Position numbers and translations under genes: made by a program. From NCBI GenBank assembly GCA_028708425.1, contig JAQVYY010000027.1, positions 1-48,811 on the forward strand: a stretch of DNA of 48,811 bases, read 5' to 3'. Below the pieces are notes generated by a model, which saw only the letters and a program-made list of their open reading frames with translations, searched no databases and was not told where the DNA came from. Origin of the DNA: Bacteroidales bacterium (lineage in GTDB: Bacteria; Bacteroidota; Bacteroidia; Bacteroidales; Tenuifilaceae). This document shows positions 26,378 through 34,030 of this stretch, piece by piece (within the stretch, counting starts at the first letter, position 1; each line of letters starts with the position of its first letter).

Positions 26378-26749
26378 ATGAACAAAAAAATTGCTTTGCC
26401 GCTTCAGAACGGAGTTCTATGCGAACACTTTGGCCATTGCCAACAGTTTGCAATTATCGAGGTTGAAAATGGTGCTATTGTTAATATCGATACGCAAACC
26501 CCACCAGCCCACGAGCCAGGCGTGTACCCTCGTTGGGTTGCTCAGTATGGGGTTACCGATGTAATTGCAGCGGGAATGGGCCAAAGGGCTATCAATCTTT
26601 TTCACGAGCAAAACATCAACGTGTTTATTGGTGCTCCATTAATTGACCCTAAAGAGATTGTAACACAGTTTATGGATGATAAGCTGCAGCTTAGCGCCAA
26701 TTATTGTGGCCAGGGCGATAAACCCAATAAGGGTAGCAGTAATAAGTAG
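26378..26749 (+). CDS. NifX/NifB-type metal-cluster-binding protein (second copy)
   Basis: A 123-residue paralogue of the 25325 gene in the same fold family. It has CEHFGHCQQFAIIE near residues 15-28 (C-x2-H-F-G-H-C), so it offers Cys and His ligands where the first copy has one Cys. A TPPAHEPGVYPRW segment and a late Cys (NYCGQGDK) add further candidate ligands. The two copies may handle different cluster states or form a heterodimer. The next gene starts 2 bp after the stop codon. Confidence 0.86.
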   Translation: MNKKIALPLQNGVLCEHFGHCQQFAIIEVENGAIVNIDTQTPPAHEPGVYPRWVAQYGVTDVIAAGMGQRAINLFHEQNINVFIGAPLIDPKEIVTQFMDDKLQLSANYCGQGDKPNKGSSNK

Positions 26750-26751
26750 GT

Positions 26752-27621
26752 ATGGGTAGTATTGACAAAAGGTGTGTTGCTTGCATAAAAAGAACTTACA
26801 ATCGGCTTTTTGAAAAGTATAATGTTACCGAAAGTCAGCAACGAATTTTTCTTGCATTCTTAGAGCATGTTATCAGCGGCGAGTATACAGAATCAACCCC
26901 TGATATTCAGCGAAATCTAAGTAAAATGCTTTACCGAATTATTAATATCGACGATCCGTTTAAAGAGGAGAAAGACGAGAGCAATAAAATTGCTCTACAA
27001 CTTTACGATGAGTGGAAACCAAAGGTACTGAACGCCGACGACCCCTTTAAATTGGCGCTCAGGCTCGCCCTTGCGGGTAACATAATGGATTACGGTGCAA
27101 GCACAAGCTTTGATATACATAAAACTATTGACAAGGTATTGAATTCTAGTTTTGGCATCGATAAAACAGATTTGCTTAAACAGAAATTGGGTAGCGCAAA
27201 AAGCGTGTTGTATCTAGGCGATAATGCTGGCGAAATAGTTTTCGACAGGCTTTTTATCGAGGTGATGATGCACGGCAATGTTACCTACGTGGTAAAGGGT
27301 GCCCCAGCGCTTAACGACGCCACGGCCGAAGATGCTGTTCAGGTCGGGATGTACTACGCAGCCGATGTAATTTCCAATGGTTACGATGCGCCTTCAACAG
27401 TTTTAGAGAGGTGTAGCGATGAGTTTTTAAGTGCATATAGCTCGGCAGACCTAATTATATCAAAGGGACAGGGGAATCTAGAGGGGCTGATTAACGAGAA
27501 AGACCCGCGCATATTTTTTCTGTTGATGGTTAAGTGCGATTTAATTGCCGAGATATTAGGGGTAGTAAAAGGCGATTTTGTGGTTTGTAATTTTAACCCG
27601 CATGATTCATCAAATTTGTAA
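26752..27621 (+). CDS. DUF89/ARMT1-like damage-control phosphatase family protein
   Basis: A 289-residue DUF89 protein, a metal-dependent phosphatase family acting on damaged or toxic phosphorylated metabolites. It has the N-terminal CVAC pair, typical of the archaeal/bacterial subfamily I, and the active-site motif LGDNAGEIVFDRL (Asp, Asn and a second Asp). KGAPALNDAT and SKGQGN motifs follow. Translation ends inside a dispersed repeat copy, which adds about ten residues (ending NPHDSSNL) and the stop codon. Its substrate is unknown; context suggests a cofactor precursor. Confidence 0.87.
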   Translation: MGSIDKRCVACIKRTYNRLFEKYNVTESQQRIFLAFLEHVISGEYTESTPDIQRNLSKMLYRIINIDDPFKEEKDESNKIALQLYDEWKPKVLNADDPFKLALRLALAGNIMDYGASTSFDIHKTIDKVLNSSFGIDKTDLLKQKLGSAKSVLYLGDNAGEIVFDRLFIEVMMHGNVTYVVKGAPALNDATAEDAVQVGMYYAADVISNGYDAPSTVLERCSDEFLSAYSSADLIISKGQGNLEGLINEKDPRIFFLLMVKCDLIAEILGVVKGDFVVCNFNPHDSSNL

Positions 27622-27641
27622 AAGATGAATAATTGGGGTTA
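27594..27641 (+). repeat. TAACCC/GGGGTTA repeat, 48-bp short form overlapping a gene end
   Basis: The short form consists of the first hairpin joined at GATGAAT to the terminal AATTGGGGTTA. The DUF89 reading frame enters it and stops at its internal TAA (27619-27621). Confidence 0.88.
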
Positions 27642-27659
27642 ATCCTTAAAACTTTTGAT

Positions 27660-28103
27660 ATGAAAAAGGTTAAAATCGGAATAATAATTTGCGATAGGTA
27701 TCATACCTGTGGTGGTGGAAAGTGCTTACGAGCTTTGCAAAACAGGGAGGGGGCTTTTGCTCGCTATAAGGATATGGATGTGGAGCTTGTTGGGTATTCC
27801 ACCTGCGGAGGTTGTCCAGGAGGCAATATTGAGTATGTACCTGAGGAGATGAAGAAAAATGGGGCAACTTACGTACACTTAGCAACTGGCCTTATTGTTG
27901 GCTACCCACCCTGTCCGCGATTAAAACATTTTTCGGAGTTTATTCCCGAAAAATTTGGGTTAGAGGTTGTGTTTGGTACGCACCCAATTCCACAAAAATA
28001 TTTTATAACACATTCTAATTTAAATACATGGGGTTCGACATTCTATAAAGATGTGATTAAGGGTACCCTTGTTAATGAAGAATTAAGGCTTAAATATGAT
28101 TAG
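27660..28103 (+). CDS. CGGC domain metal-binding protein
   Basis: A 147-residue protein from ATG 27660; an upstream TTG in the repeat (27633) is rejected. It has the CGGC-domain pattern IIICDRYHTCGGGKCLRAL at the start and YSTCGGCPGGN in the middle, with a further Cys in YPPCPRL, giving a cluster of conserved Cys and His residues. The family is thought to bind metal or an Fe-S cluster, but its biochemical role is unknown. It overlaps the following ATPase gene by 8 bp, which indicates translational coupling. Confidence 0.86.
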   Translation: MKKVKIGIIICDRYHTCGGGKCLRALQNREGAFARYKDMDVELVGYSTCGGCPGGNIEYVPEEMKKNGATYVHLATGLIVGYPPCPRLKHFSEFIPEKFGLEVVFGTHPIPQKYFITHSNLNTWGSTFYKDVIKGTLVNEELRLKYD

Positions 28104-28965
28104 TAATAAAAAATTACGTATTGCCATTGCAAGCGGAAAGGGAGGTACGGGTAAAACGCTCGTGTCTACCAGCTTGTTTTATGCATTACAGGATCAGGGG
28201 GTTCCCGTAACGCTCGTCGATTGTGATGCAGAGGAACCGAATGATATGATTTTTTTCGATGGCCAGCTGAAAAAATCTGTCGATGTAACGCTGCGAATGC
28301 CAGTTATCGATACGGATAAATGCACTTACTGTGGCAAATGTGCTGAGTATTGTGCTTATCAATCAATTTTTATTGTTCCGCAACAAAAGGTAATAAGGGT
28401 AATAGAAGATTTGTGCCATGGTTGTGGTGCATGTTCCGTAGCTTGTAAGTTCGACGCCATTACCGAGAAGGATGTATCGCTGGGCAAGGTAAACCATTAC
28501 GATATTACACCCACTTCAAATATTGTTGAAGCGCGGGTTCGTGTAGGTGTATATTCATCTGTTCCAGTAATAAGCAGGGCAATTAAAACAGCTGGATTAA
28601 ACCATATGGTTTTAATGGATTCGCCCCCAGGTACATCGTGCCCTTTTATTGAGGCCGTATCGTACGCCGATTTTGTTGTTCTTATAACCGAACCCACGCC
28701 TTTTGGCGTGAGCGATCTAAAGCAATCGGTTGATACCCTACGTACGATGAATAAAAAGTGTGGTGTTATTATAAATAGGGCAGGTTTAGGCGATGATAAG
28801 GTGTATGACTACTTGAAGCAAGAGAAAATCCCATTGTTAATGGAAATTCCTTTCGATAGGGAGATTGCATCTATCTACTCAAAGGGAAAAATTCTTGCTA
28901 AAGAGAAAGTTGAAATAAAGGAGCAGCTGCTTGCTGTTTTAACCAGCATTATTCATCAAATTTGA
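28096..28965 (+). CDS. MinD-type P-loop ATPase with inserted ferredoxin domain (first copy)
   Basis: A 289-residue ATPase of the MinD/Mrp superfamily. The deviant Walker A motif is ASGKGGTGKT (residues 12-21). An inserted 2[4Fe-4S] ferredoxin domain contributes cysteines from C76 (CTYCGKCAEYC) and from C107 (CHGCGACSVACK). A Walker B-like MDSPPG follows near 175. Such proteins occur in tandem in anaerobes and are part of the ORP complex in Desulfovibrio. The last residues (TSIIHQI) and the stop codon are encoded by a repeat copy. It overlaps the CGGC gene. Confidence 0.92.
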   Translation: MISNKKLRIAIASGKGGTGKTLVSTSLFYALQDQGVPVTLVDCDAEEPNDMIFFDGQLKKSVDVTLRMPVIDTDKCTYCGKCAEYCAYQSIFIVPQQKVIRVIEDLCHGCGACSVACKFDAITEKDVSLGKVNHYDITPTSNIVEARVRVGVYSSVPVISRAIKTAGLNHMVLMDSPPGTSCPFIEAVSYADFVVLITEPTPFGVSDLKQSVDTLRTMNKKCGVIINRAGLGDDKVYDYLKQEKIPLLMEIPFDREIASIYSKGKILAKEKVEIKEQLLAVLTSIIHQI

Positions 28966-29088
28966 TAAAGATGAATGCGAATACGGGTTAACCCCACATA
29001 GTCGAGCCCAATTTTGGGTAACAAAATTGGTTGTGAGACTTAAGTCGCTGTAGCAAACAGCAACTATTCGAATGAATAGTTGGGGGTA
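28940..29088 (+). repeat. TAACCC/GGGGTTA repeat, full-length copy overlapping a gene end
   Basis: A copy of about 149 bp between the two MinD-type genes. The first gene ends inside it at TGA (28963-28965), where the usual TTTGTAA reads TTTGATAA. Confidence 0.88.
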
Positions 29089-29195
29089 AGCACCACAGGT
29101 AAAAACATGCAGCTAGGCGTTAGGCTGATTTTTGTGTGTTGCGATTTTGTAAACGTCAGCGGTATTATTATTAAAAGATTTTCAAAAATAAAATT

Positions 29196-30059
29196 ATGGA
29201 AATAGCCATTATAAGCGGTAAGGGAGGCACAGGAAAAAGTAGCATTACAGCGGCTTTTGCTACCATGTCGCAGAAGGTATTACTCTCCGATTGTGATGTT
29301 GATGCAGCAAATCTTCATATAATTTTCAATCCAACTCACGAGGAGGAAGAGATTTATATAGCAGGCCAAACTGCCGTTATCGATTACCAAAAGTGTACCA
29401 GCTGTGGTTTGTGCATGGAGTATTGTAGGTTCGATGCCATTACTAAGGTAGATGATAAGTTTGTGGTATCGGAAACGGCATGCGATGGTTGCCAGCTATG
29501 CTGGCGAATGTGCCCCGAAAAAGCCATTTCGATGCTCGATAATGACAAAAGTCGCATGTACACGGGGAGCTTTAGAAATGGGAAGGTGGTGTACGGAAGG
29601 TTGGCTCCAGGCGAAGAGAATTCGGGTAAATTGGTGTGTATGGTTCGCGAAAAGGCTAAACAGGTTGCCAAGGATAACAACCTAGAGCATATTGTAATTG
29701 ATGGCCCCCCTGGAATAGGTTGTGCCGTAATAGCATCAATAACAGGAACCGATCACGTGTTGATTGTAACTGAACCCACCATTTCGGGTTTGCACGATAT
29801 GAAGCGAACACTTGAGCTGGTATCTAAGTTTAATTTAAAGCCTTGGGTGCTAATTAATAAGTTCGATTTAAACGAGGATATGGCTCAACAAATTGAGCAG
29901 TATTGTAAGGACGAGAATATACTTTTTGCGGGTATGTTGCCGTTTAGCACTAAGGTGGTCGAAGCAATGGTTAATTGTAAAAGTATTACAGAATGGGCAC
30001 CCGATTCGGAGCTAACCGCTACCCTTAAATCAATTTGGAATAGAATTATAAATAGCTAG
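29196..30059 (+). CDS. MinD-type P-loop ATPase with inserted ferredoxin domain (second copy)
   Basis: A 287-residue paralogue of the preceding ATPase. It has IISGKGGTGKSS at the N-terminus, a ferredoxin insert with Cys runs from C67 (CTSCGLCMEYC) and C96 (CDGCQLCWRMC), and IDGPPGIGC as Walker B. The pair probably forms a heterodimer that couples ATP turnover to electron or cluster transfer. The gene is separated from its partner by 230 bp containing a repeat copy, and is followed after 2 bp by the radical SAM gene. Confidence 0.92.
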   Translation: MEIAIISGKGGTGKSSITAAFATMSQKVLLSDCDVDAANLHIIFNPTHEEEEIYIAGQTAVIDYQKCTSCGLCMEYCRFDAITKVDDKFVVSETACDGCQLCWRMCPEKAISMLDNDKSRMYTGSFRNGKVVYGRLAPGEENSGKLVCMVREKAKQVAKDNNLEHIVIDGPPGIGCAVIASITGTDHVLIVTEPTISGLHDMKRTLELVSKFNLKPWVLINKFDLNEDMAQQIEQYCKDENILFAGMLPFSTKVVEAMVNCKSITEWAPDSELTATLKSIWNRIINS

Positions 30060-30061
30060 CC

Positions 30062-30994
30062 ATGATATGCTTTGGACCAATACCGTCGCGCCGTTTAGGC
30101 AAAAGTTTAGGGATAAATAATATCTGCGACAAAAAAATTTGCACCTATTCCTGTGTTTATTGTCAGGTGGGGGCAAAGCAGCGGTATAGCATCGAGCGTG
30201 AGCTATTTTATGAGCCAAAGCAAATTTATATGGAGGTCGAAAGTCATTTAGGCAAGCTGAATACTAACGATATTCCCGACTTTTTAACCTTTGTGGCCAA
30301 TGGCGAACCCACTTTAGATAAAAATTTGGGCGAGTCAATCCAGCTGCTTAAAAAATTTAGTATTCCAATTGCCGTTATTACCAACGGCTCGTTGCTTTAC
30401 AATGCCGATGTAAGAGCCGAATTGGCGCAGGCCGATTGGGTATCAGTTAAGTGCGATACGGCCAACCAGCGTATTTGGAGTAAGCTAAACAGGCCGATTT
30501 CGAAGCTGAATTTTAATACGATGTGTAGCGGTATGCTGTCGTTTGCAAACCAGTATAGGGGAACGCTTGTTACCGAAACAATGCTTGTTGATGAGGTAAA
30601 CGATCATGCAATTGCATTAGAACGAACCGCCTGTCAGGTGTATGGGCTAAGCCCATCAATAGCTTACCTGTCGATACCTACTAGGCCTCCCGCAGTTTCA
30701 ACCGTAAAGCCATCAACCCCTGAGGCAATTAATGAGGCGTACCAAATTTTTGATAAGCGAGGGCTTAATACCGAGCTAATACTGGGGTTTGAGGGTACCG
30801 ATACGGGGTACACAGGCAATGCCGCTGAGGATATTCTTAATATTTGCGCTGTACATCCCATAAGGGAGGATACCATGCGCGAGCTGTTGGCAAAAAATAA
30901 TTCAGATTACTCCGTACTATATAAACTTATTGAAGAGGATAAGGTTGTAGAGCTCGAGTTCGACTCAAAGAAATTTTACCTTCGCAAACACTAG
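30062..30994 (+). CDS. Radical SAM protein of the GPIPSRRLG family
   Basis: A 310-residue radical SAM protein. The 4Fe-4S ligands are C27-x3-C31-x2-C34 (CTYSCVYC), preceded by the family signature GPIPSRRLGKSLG. A VANGEPTLD segment follows, matching the SAM-binding GGEP region. The family is widespread in anaerobes, often annotated as an Fe-S oxidoreductase and distantly related to wybutosine-synthesis enzymes; its substrate is unknown. Tight spacing with the second MinD-ferredoxin ATPase (2 bp) suggests it receives electrons from, or modifies, a component of that complex. Confidence 0.88.
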   Translation: MICFGPIPSRRLGKSLGINNICDKKICTYSCVYCQVGAKQRYSIERELFYEPKQIYMEVESHLGKLNTNDIPDFLTFVANGEPTLDKNLGESIQLLKKFSIPIAVITNGSLLYNADVRAELAQADWVSVKCDTANQRIWSKLNRPISKLNFNTMCSGMLSFANQYRGTLVTETMLVDEVNDHAIALERTACQVYGLSPSIAYLSIPTRPPAVSTVKPSTPEAINEAYQIFDKRGLNTELILGFEGTDTGYTGNAAEDILNICAVHPIREDTMRELLAKNNSDYSVLYKLIEEDKVVELEFDSKKFYLRKH

Positions 30995-31000
30995 GTGGTA

Positions 31001-31180
31001 ATGAGCAAGAAAGTGTTAATTTATGGTTTGCCCGTGTTACGCAAAAACGCTGAGCGTATTACGAAAAAGGATAATATTTTGGAGTTGGTTCGTAACCTGT
31101 TTAGTACGCCAGAAGTTGAGGGCGGAATACTATTTATTGATAGGGATTACCGCTATTTGCAAAGCCTCACTTGCTTTTAA
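31001..31180 (+). pseudogene. N-terminal fragment of a peptide-deformylase-like protein
   Basis: A 59-residue ORF from ATG 31001, 6 bp after the radical SAM gene. The first 38 residues (VLIYGLPVLRKNAERI, then ELVRNLFSTPEVEG) resemble the N-terminus of peptide deformylase. The catalytic GIGLAAPQ, EGCLS and HExDH motifs are absent. The frame ends where a dispersed repeat begins, and no deformylase-like sequence resumes after it. It is most likely a truncated relic. A genuine small protein remains possible. Confidence 0.55.
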
Positions 31181-31325
31181 ACCCCATTATTCATCAAATT
31201 TGTAAAAGATGAATGCAAATGCGGGTTACCCCGACCTAGTGGAGCCCAATTTTGGGCAACAAAATTGGTTGTGAGGCTTAGTGGCTGTGGTATACAGCAA
31301 TTTTTCGAATGAATAATTGGGGTTA
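31178..31325 (+). repeat. TAACCC/GGGGTTA repeat, full-length copy at truncated gene end
   Basis: A full copy of 148 bp. Its first bases (TAAACCCC) provide the stop codon of the deformylase-like fragment (31178-31180). Confidence 0.88.
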
Positions 31326-31378
31326 AACTAAAACGATTACAATGGATATCAAAAAAATCAAAAAAAAATAAATTTGCC

Positions 31379-32188
31379 ATGAACAATTTTATCAAGTTTT
31401 GTAGAGATAGGGCTAAGATAAACCTCGTGGTCGACATTATCCTTTTTTTACTACTAATGGGTATGGCGGGTATAGGTTTCCTTATTAAGTACACGCTACT
31501 TTCGGGCGAAAAACGAAATTTACTATACGGTAAGAACGTGAATTTAGAGCTTCTCGGGCTCGACCGCCATCAGTGGGGAACTATCCACCTGATTGTGAGT
31601 ATTGCTTTCATCGTTTTTATTGTGATTCACATCATTTTACATTGGAAGCTTATTGGCTGTTTCTTTAGGCGACTTTTCCCCAAGAGAACGCCCCGTATCG
31701 TTTTTATTTCGCTCCTATCGGTGGTTAGCCTCTTCCTTTTCGTTTTTGCATTTTTAGTGACACCCAATGCTGTAGAGTATGGTAATTTATATAGGCACAG
31801 GGTTGATAATACTAGCGTATCTATAGATAATGTGTTGAATAGCACTAATTTACCAGAATTTAATGCAAGCCCTCAACAATTGGAAACCGAAGAGTTACAA
31901 TCCGATTTGACCCCACAAGAGGTTGCTACTACCCAGCCAAAGCAAGAGGTAAAAGCTAAAGCGCAAAAAAACCGAATTGCAATAGAGGACTATGAGGTGC
32001 TTGGCATGGAGTCTTTAGCTTATGTGTCTGTTAAGTACGATGTGCCTTCCGAGTTTTTGTGCAACGAGCTAAATATTCCTAAGCAGTATGCTAATGAAAG
32101 GTTAGGAAGGCTTAGGAGACGATACAATTTCACCATGTCCGATGTGAGTAGGGCAGTGGCAAAGTATGTAAAATCTGAAAACAAATGA
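31379..32188 (+). CDS. DUF4405 membrane protein with long cytoplasmic tail
   Basis: A 269-residue protein with three hydrophobic helices (about 14-36, 62-84 and 100-122). The His residues in RHQW, TIHL and IHIILHW suggest possible haem or quinone contacts, as in small cytochrome-b-like DUF4405 proteins. The C-terminal 140 residues are soluble: a Gln/Glu/Thr linker (about 150-195), then a helical domain resembling a short DNA- or protein-binding bundle. It may connect the soluble complex to the membrane. It overlaps the DUF169 gene by 4 bp (ATGA). Confidence 0.82.
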   Translation: MNNFIKFCRDRAKINLVVDIILFLLLMGMAGIGFLIKYTLLSGEKRNLLYGKNVNLELLGLDRHQWGTIHLIVSIAFIVFIVIHIILHWKLIGCFFRRLFPKRTPRIVFISLLSVVSLFLFVFAFLVTPNAVEYGNLYRHRVDNTSVSIDNVLNSTNLPEFNASPQQLETEELQSDLTPQEVATTQPKQEVKAKAQKNRIAIEDYEVLGMESLAYVSVKYDVPSEFLCNELNIPKQYANERLGRLRRRYNFTMSDVSRAVAKYVKSENK

Positions 32189-32793
32189 TTTTAGAGCTAA
32201 AGAAACAGTTCGGGCCCAAATGCTTAGGCTTAAAAGTTAACTACAACAACGATTTTAGCTACTCGCCAGCTAAGCCCATTCGGTTTTGCGAGGCGGTTAA
32301 CGATGCTTTTAAAACTCCACTTCTTTTTAATCCGTTAAATCTGGAGTGTATAGGGGCAAAGAGAAGCATGGGGCTTTTGCGAGACGATAAGGAGCTGGTT
32401 AAACATATTGCTGAGGATAGCAATATTGCCAAGCAAACCATAAAAAAAGCCCTTAGCGATATACCCCAAATGAGTACTCCAATACACAATGTTTTGATGG
32501 GTATTGATGAAAAATTTGAGAGCCAAGAGTGCCCCGATATGTACATTATGTACATTGACCCAAAGCAACTAACCGATTTAACCCGAAGGCTTATACTTAA
32601 AACCAACGAGTACCCAATATCGCAGCCTTTCCCCTTTTTGTCAATTTGCGGTAATGTTTTTATCAGCACCTTTAAATCGGCTTGCATGAGCATCTCTTTT
32701 GGGTGCCCCGATTCTAGGGAGTATGGTGGATTGAAAGATAATCAGCTGGTTGTGGGTTTGCCCTACAATCAGGCAGTGCAAATTTTAAGCTAA
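32185..32793 (+). CDS. DUF169 family protein
   Basis: A 202-residue protein of the DUF169 family, found mainly in anaerobes and archaea, with no established activity. The typical N-terminal segment GLKVNYN and RFCEAV region, a MGL turn, and the conserved C-terminal Cys and SFGCPDSRE segment are visible. The family is often encoded near corrinoid or Fe-S genes. It begins inside the last codons of the DUF4405 gene, so the two are translationally coupled, and the cobalamin adenosyltransferase follows 6 bp later. Confidence 0.82.
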   Translation: MILELKKQFGPKCLGLKVNYNNDFSYSPAKPIRFCEAVNDAFKTPLLFNPLNLECIGAKRSMGLLRDDKELVKHIAEDSNIAKQTIKKALSDIPQMSTPIHNVLMGIDEKFESQECPDMYIMYIDPKQLTDLTRRLILKTNEYPISQPFPFLSICGNVFISTFKSACMSISFGCPDSREYGGLKDNQLVVGLPYNQAVQILS

Positions 32794-32799
32794 AATATT

Positions 32800-33318
32800 A
32801 TGAGTAGTAAGGGTTATATTCATCTTTATACAGGCAATGGCAAGGGCAAAACCACAGCCGCCATTGGGTTGGCCATTAGGGCTACGGGAGCACGAAAGCG
32901 AGTGTTTATAGCTCAGTTTGTAAAGGGCATGCACTACGCTGAGCTCGATGCGTTGAAACGGTTTCCCAATATTGAGATTAAGCAGTATGGGCTCGACTGT
33001 TTCATTGAAAAAGAGCCAACGCAAGCCGATATCGATGCGGCTAGAATAGGGCTTGATGAGATAAAACAGGTTATTAAGGATAATAAGCACTCCTTGGTTA
33101 TCCTCGATGAGGTTTGTATTGCATTGTACTACAAATTGTTTGGGGTACATGAGGTTTTGTCTATACTAAAGTCAAAACCTGTTACCATGGAGATTGTGCT
33201 TACTGGTCGGTATGCTCCCACGGAATTAGTCGAAGCCGCCGATTTGGTAACCGAAATGAAGGAGATAAAGCACTACTTTAATAAAGGGGTTGAGGCCCGA
33301 AAAGGAATTGAATTTTAG
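32800..33318 (+). CDS. Cob(I)yrinic acid a,c-diamide adenosyltransferase (CobO/BtuR type)
   Basis: Transfers the adenosyl group of ATP to the cobalt of a reduced corrinoid, making adenosylcobalamin precursors. The product has 172 residues. The P-loop GNGKGKTTAAIGLA is near residues 11-24. QFVKGMHYAEL, VILDEVC (Walker B) and VLTGRYAPTELVEAADLVTEM are hallmark motifs of the CobA/CobO/BtuR family. Its placement inside the Fe-S cluster operon, rather than a cobalamin synthesis operon, suggests local supply of adenosylcobalamin or salvage. Low-potential electrons to reduce cobalt could come from the ferredoxin-fused ATPases, which is an inference. Confidence 0.93.
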   Translation: MSSKGYIHLYTGNGKGKTTAAIGLAIRATGARKRVFIAQFVKGMHYAELDALKRFPNIEIKQYGLDCFIEKEPTQADIDAARIGLDEIKQVIKDNKHSLVILDEVCIALYYKLFGVHEVLSILKSKPVTMEIVLTGRYAPTELVEAADLVTEMKEIKHYFNKGVEARKGIEF

Positions 33319-33319
33319 C

Positions 33320-33697
33320 ATGAAAATAGGAGTAAAACATATAGGTTTACAGGTGGTTGAAGCCGATGTGCTTAATTTTTACGAAGGCATTTTAGGGTTT
33401 AAATCCACCCGGTCGTTTTCGTTAAACAGGAACGATTCGAACGATATTTTTGGAATTGATAGCGATGTAAACATCATTTTTGGCAATTGCGGAGAGGTTG
33501 AGTTGGAACTTTTTGTGAGCAGTAATCCGAAGCAACCTGATTACAACCATGTTTGCCTTATGGTTAGCAATGCCGAGCAGCTATTTAAGCTTGCAGCGCA
33601 AAAAGGGTACAGGGTTTTTGTTAGGCAAGGAAAACTGGGGCTTACCTATTTCATTACCGATTCGAACCATAATATTTTTGAGATAAAGAGCTTGTAG
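33320..33697 (+). CDS. VOC (glyoxalase/bleomycin-resistance) family protein
   Basis: A 125-residue metal-dependent vicinal-oxygen-chelate fold protein from ATG 33320; the longer frame starting at TTG 33290 overlaps cobO and is not needed. Two beta-alpha-beta-beta-beta modules carry the four expected metal ligands: His in KHIGLQ, Glu in VELELFV, His in YNHVCLM and Glu in NIFEIK. Family members include glyoxalase I and methylmalonyl-CoA epimerase; the sequence does not single one out. Its position 1 bp after the adenosyltransferase places it in the same operon. Confidence 0.85.
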   Translation: MKIGVKHIGLQVVEADVLNFYEGILGFKSTRSFSLNRNDSNDIFGIDSDVNIIFGNCGEVELELFVSSNPKQPDYNHVCLMVSNAEQLFKLAAQKGYRVFVRQGKLGLTYFITDSNHNIFEIKSL

Positions 33698-33808
33698 TGA
33701 TGTTTAGCTAGAGGGTTTAATTCTTCTAGCTAAATAGGTAAAACCTCTTAAAGCATTTAGTTTTTATCGATTGTGATTAGGACACAATTTTGTAACTTGC
33801 GCAGTTTT

Positions 33809-33956
33809 TAACGCGCATTATTCATCAAGTTTATTAAAGATGAATGCAAATGCGGGTTACCCCGACTTAGCTGAGCCCAATTTTGGGCAACTAGATTGGT
33901 TGTGAGGCTTAGTCGCTGTAGGAGTCAGCAATTATTCGAATAAATAATTGGAATTA
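33809..33956 (+). repeat. TAACCC/GGGGTTA repeat, full-length copy
   Basis: A full copy of 148 bp with a few substitutions (AACGCGCATT). It occupies most of the 333-bp gap between the VOC gene and the Mrp gene. I found no clear TAnnTTTG promoter in that gap, so readthrough into mrp is possible. Confidence 0.85.
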
Positions 33957-34030
33957 AAGGAGTTGTACTAAATATAGTTCGAAATAATTTCCTAATTAAT
34001 AATTTAAACTAAAGAAAGGATAAAACAACG

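Noticed and set aside
31342-31371. A possible nine-residue Lys-rich leader peptide before the DUF4405 gene
   Set aside because: ATG followed by A-rich codons can occur by chance in an A-rich leader; no attenuator hairpin pairs with it.
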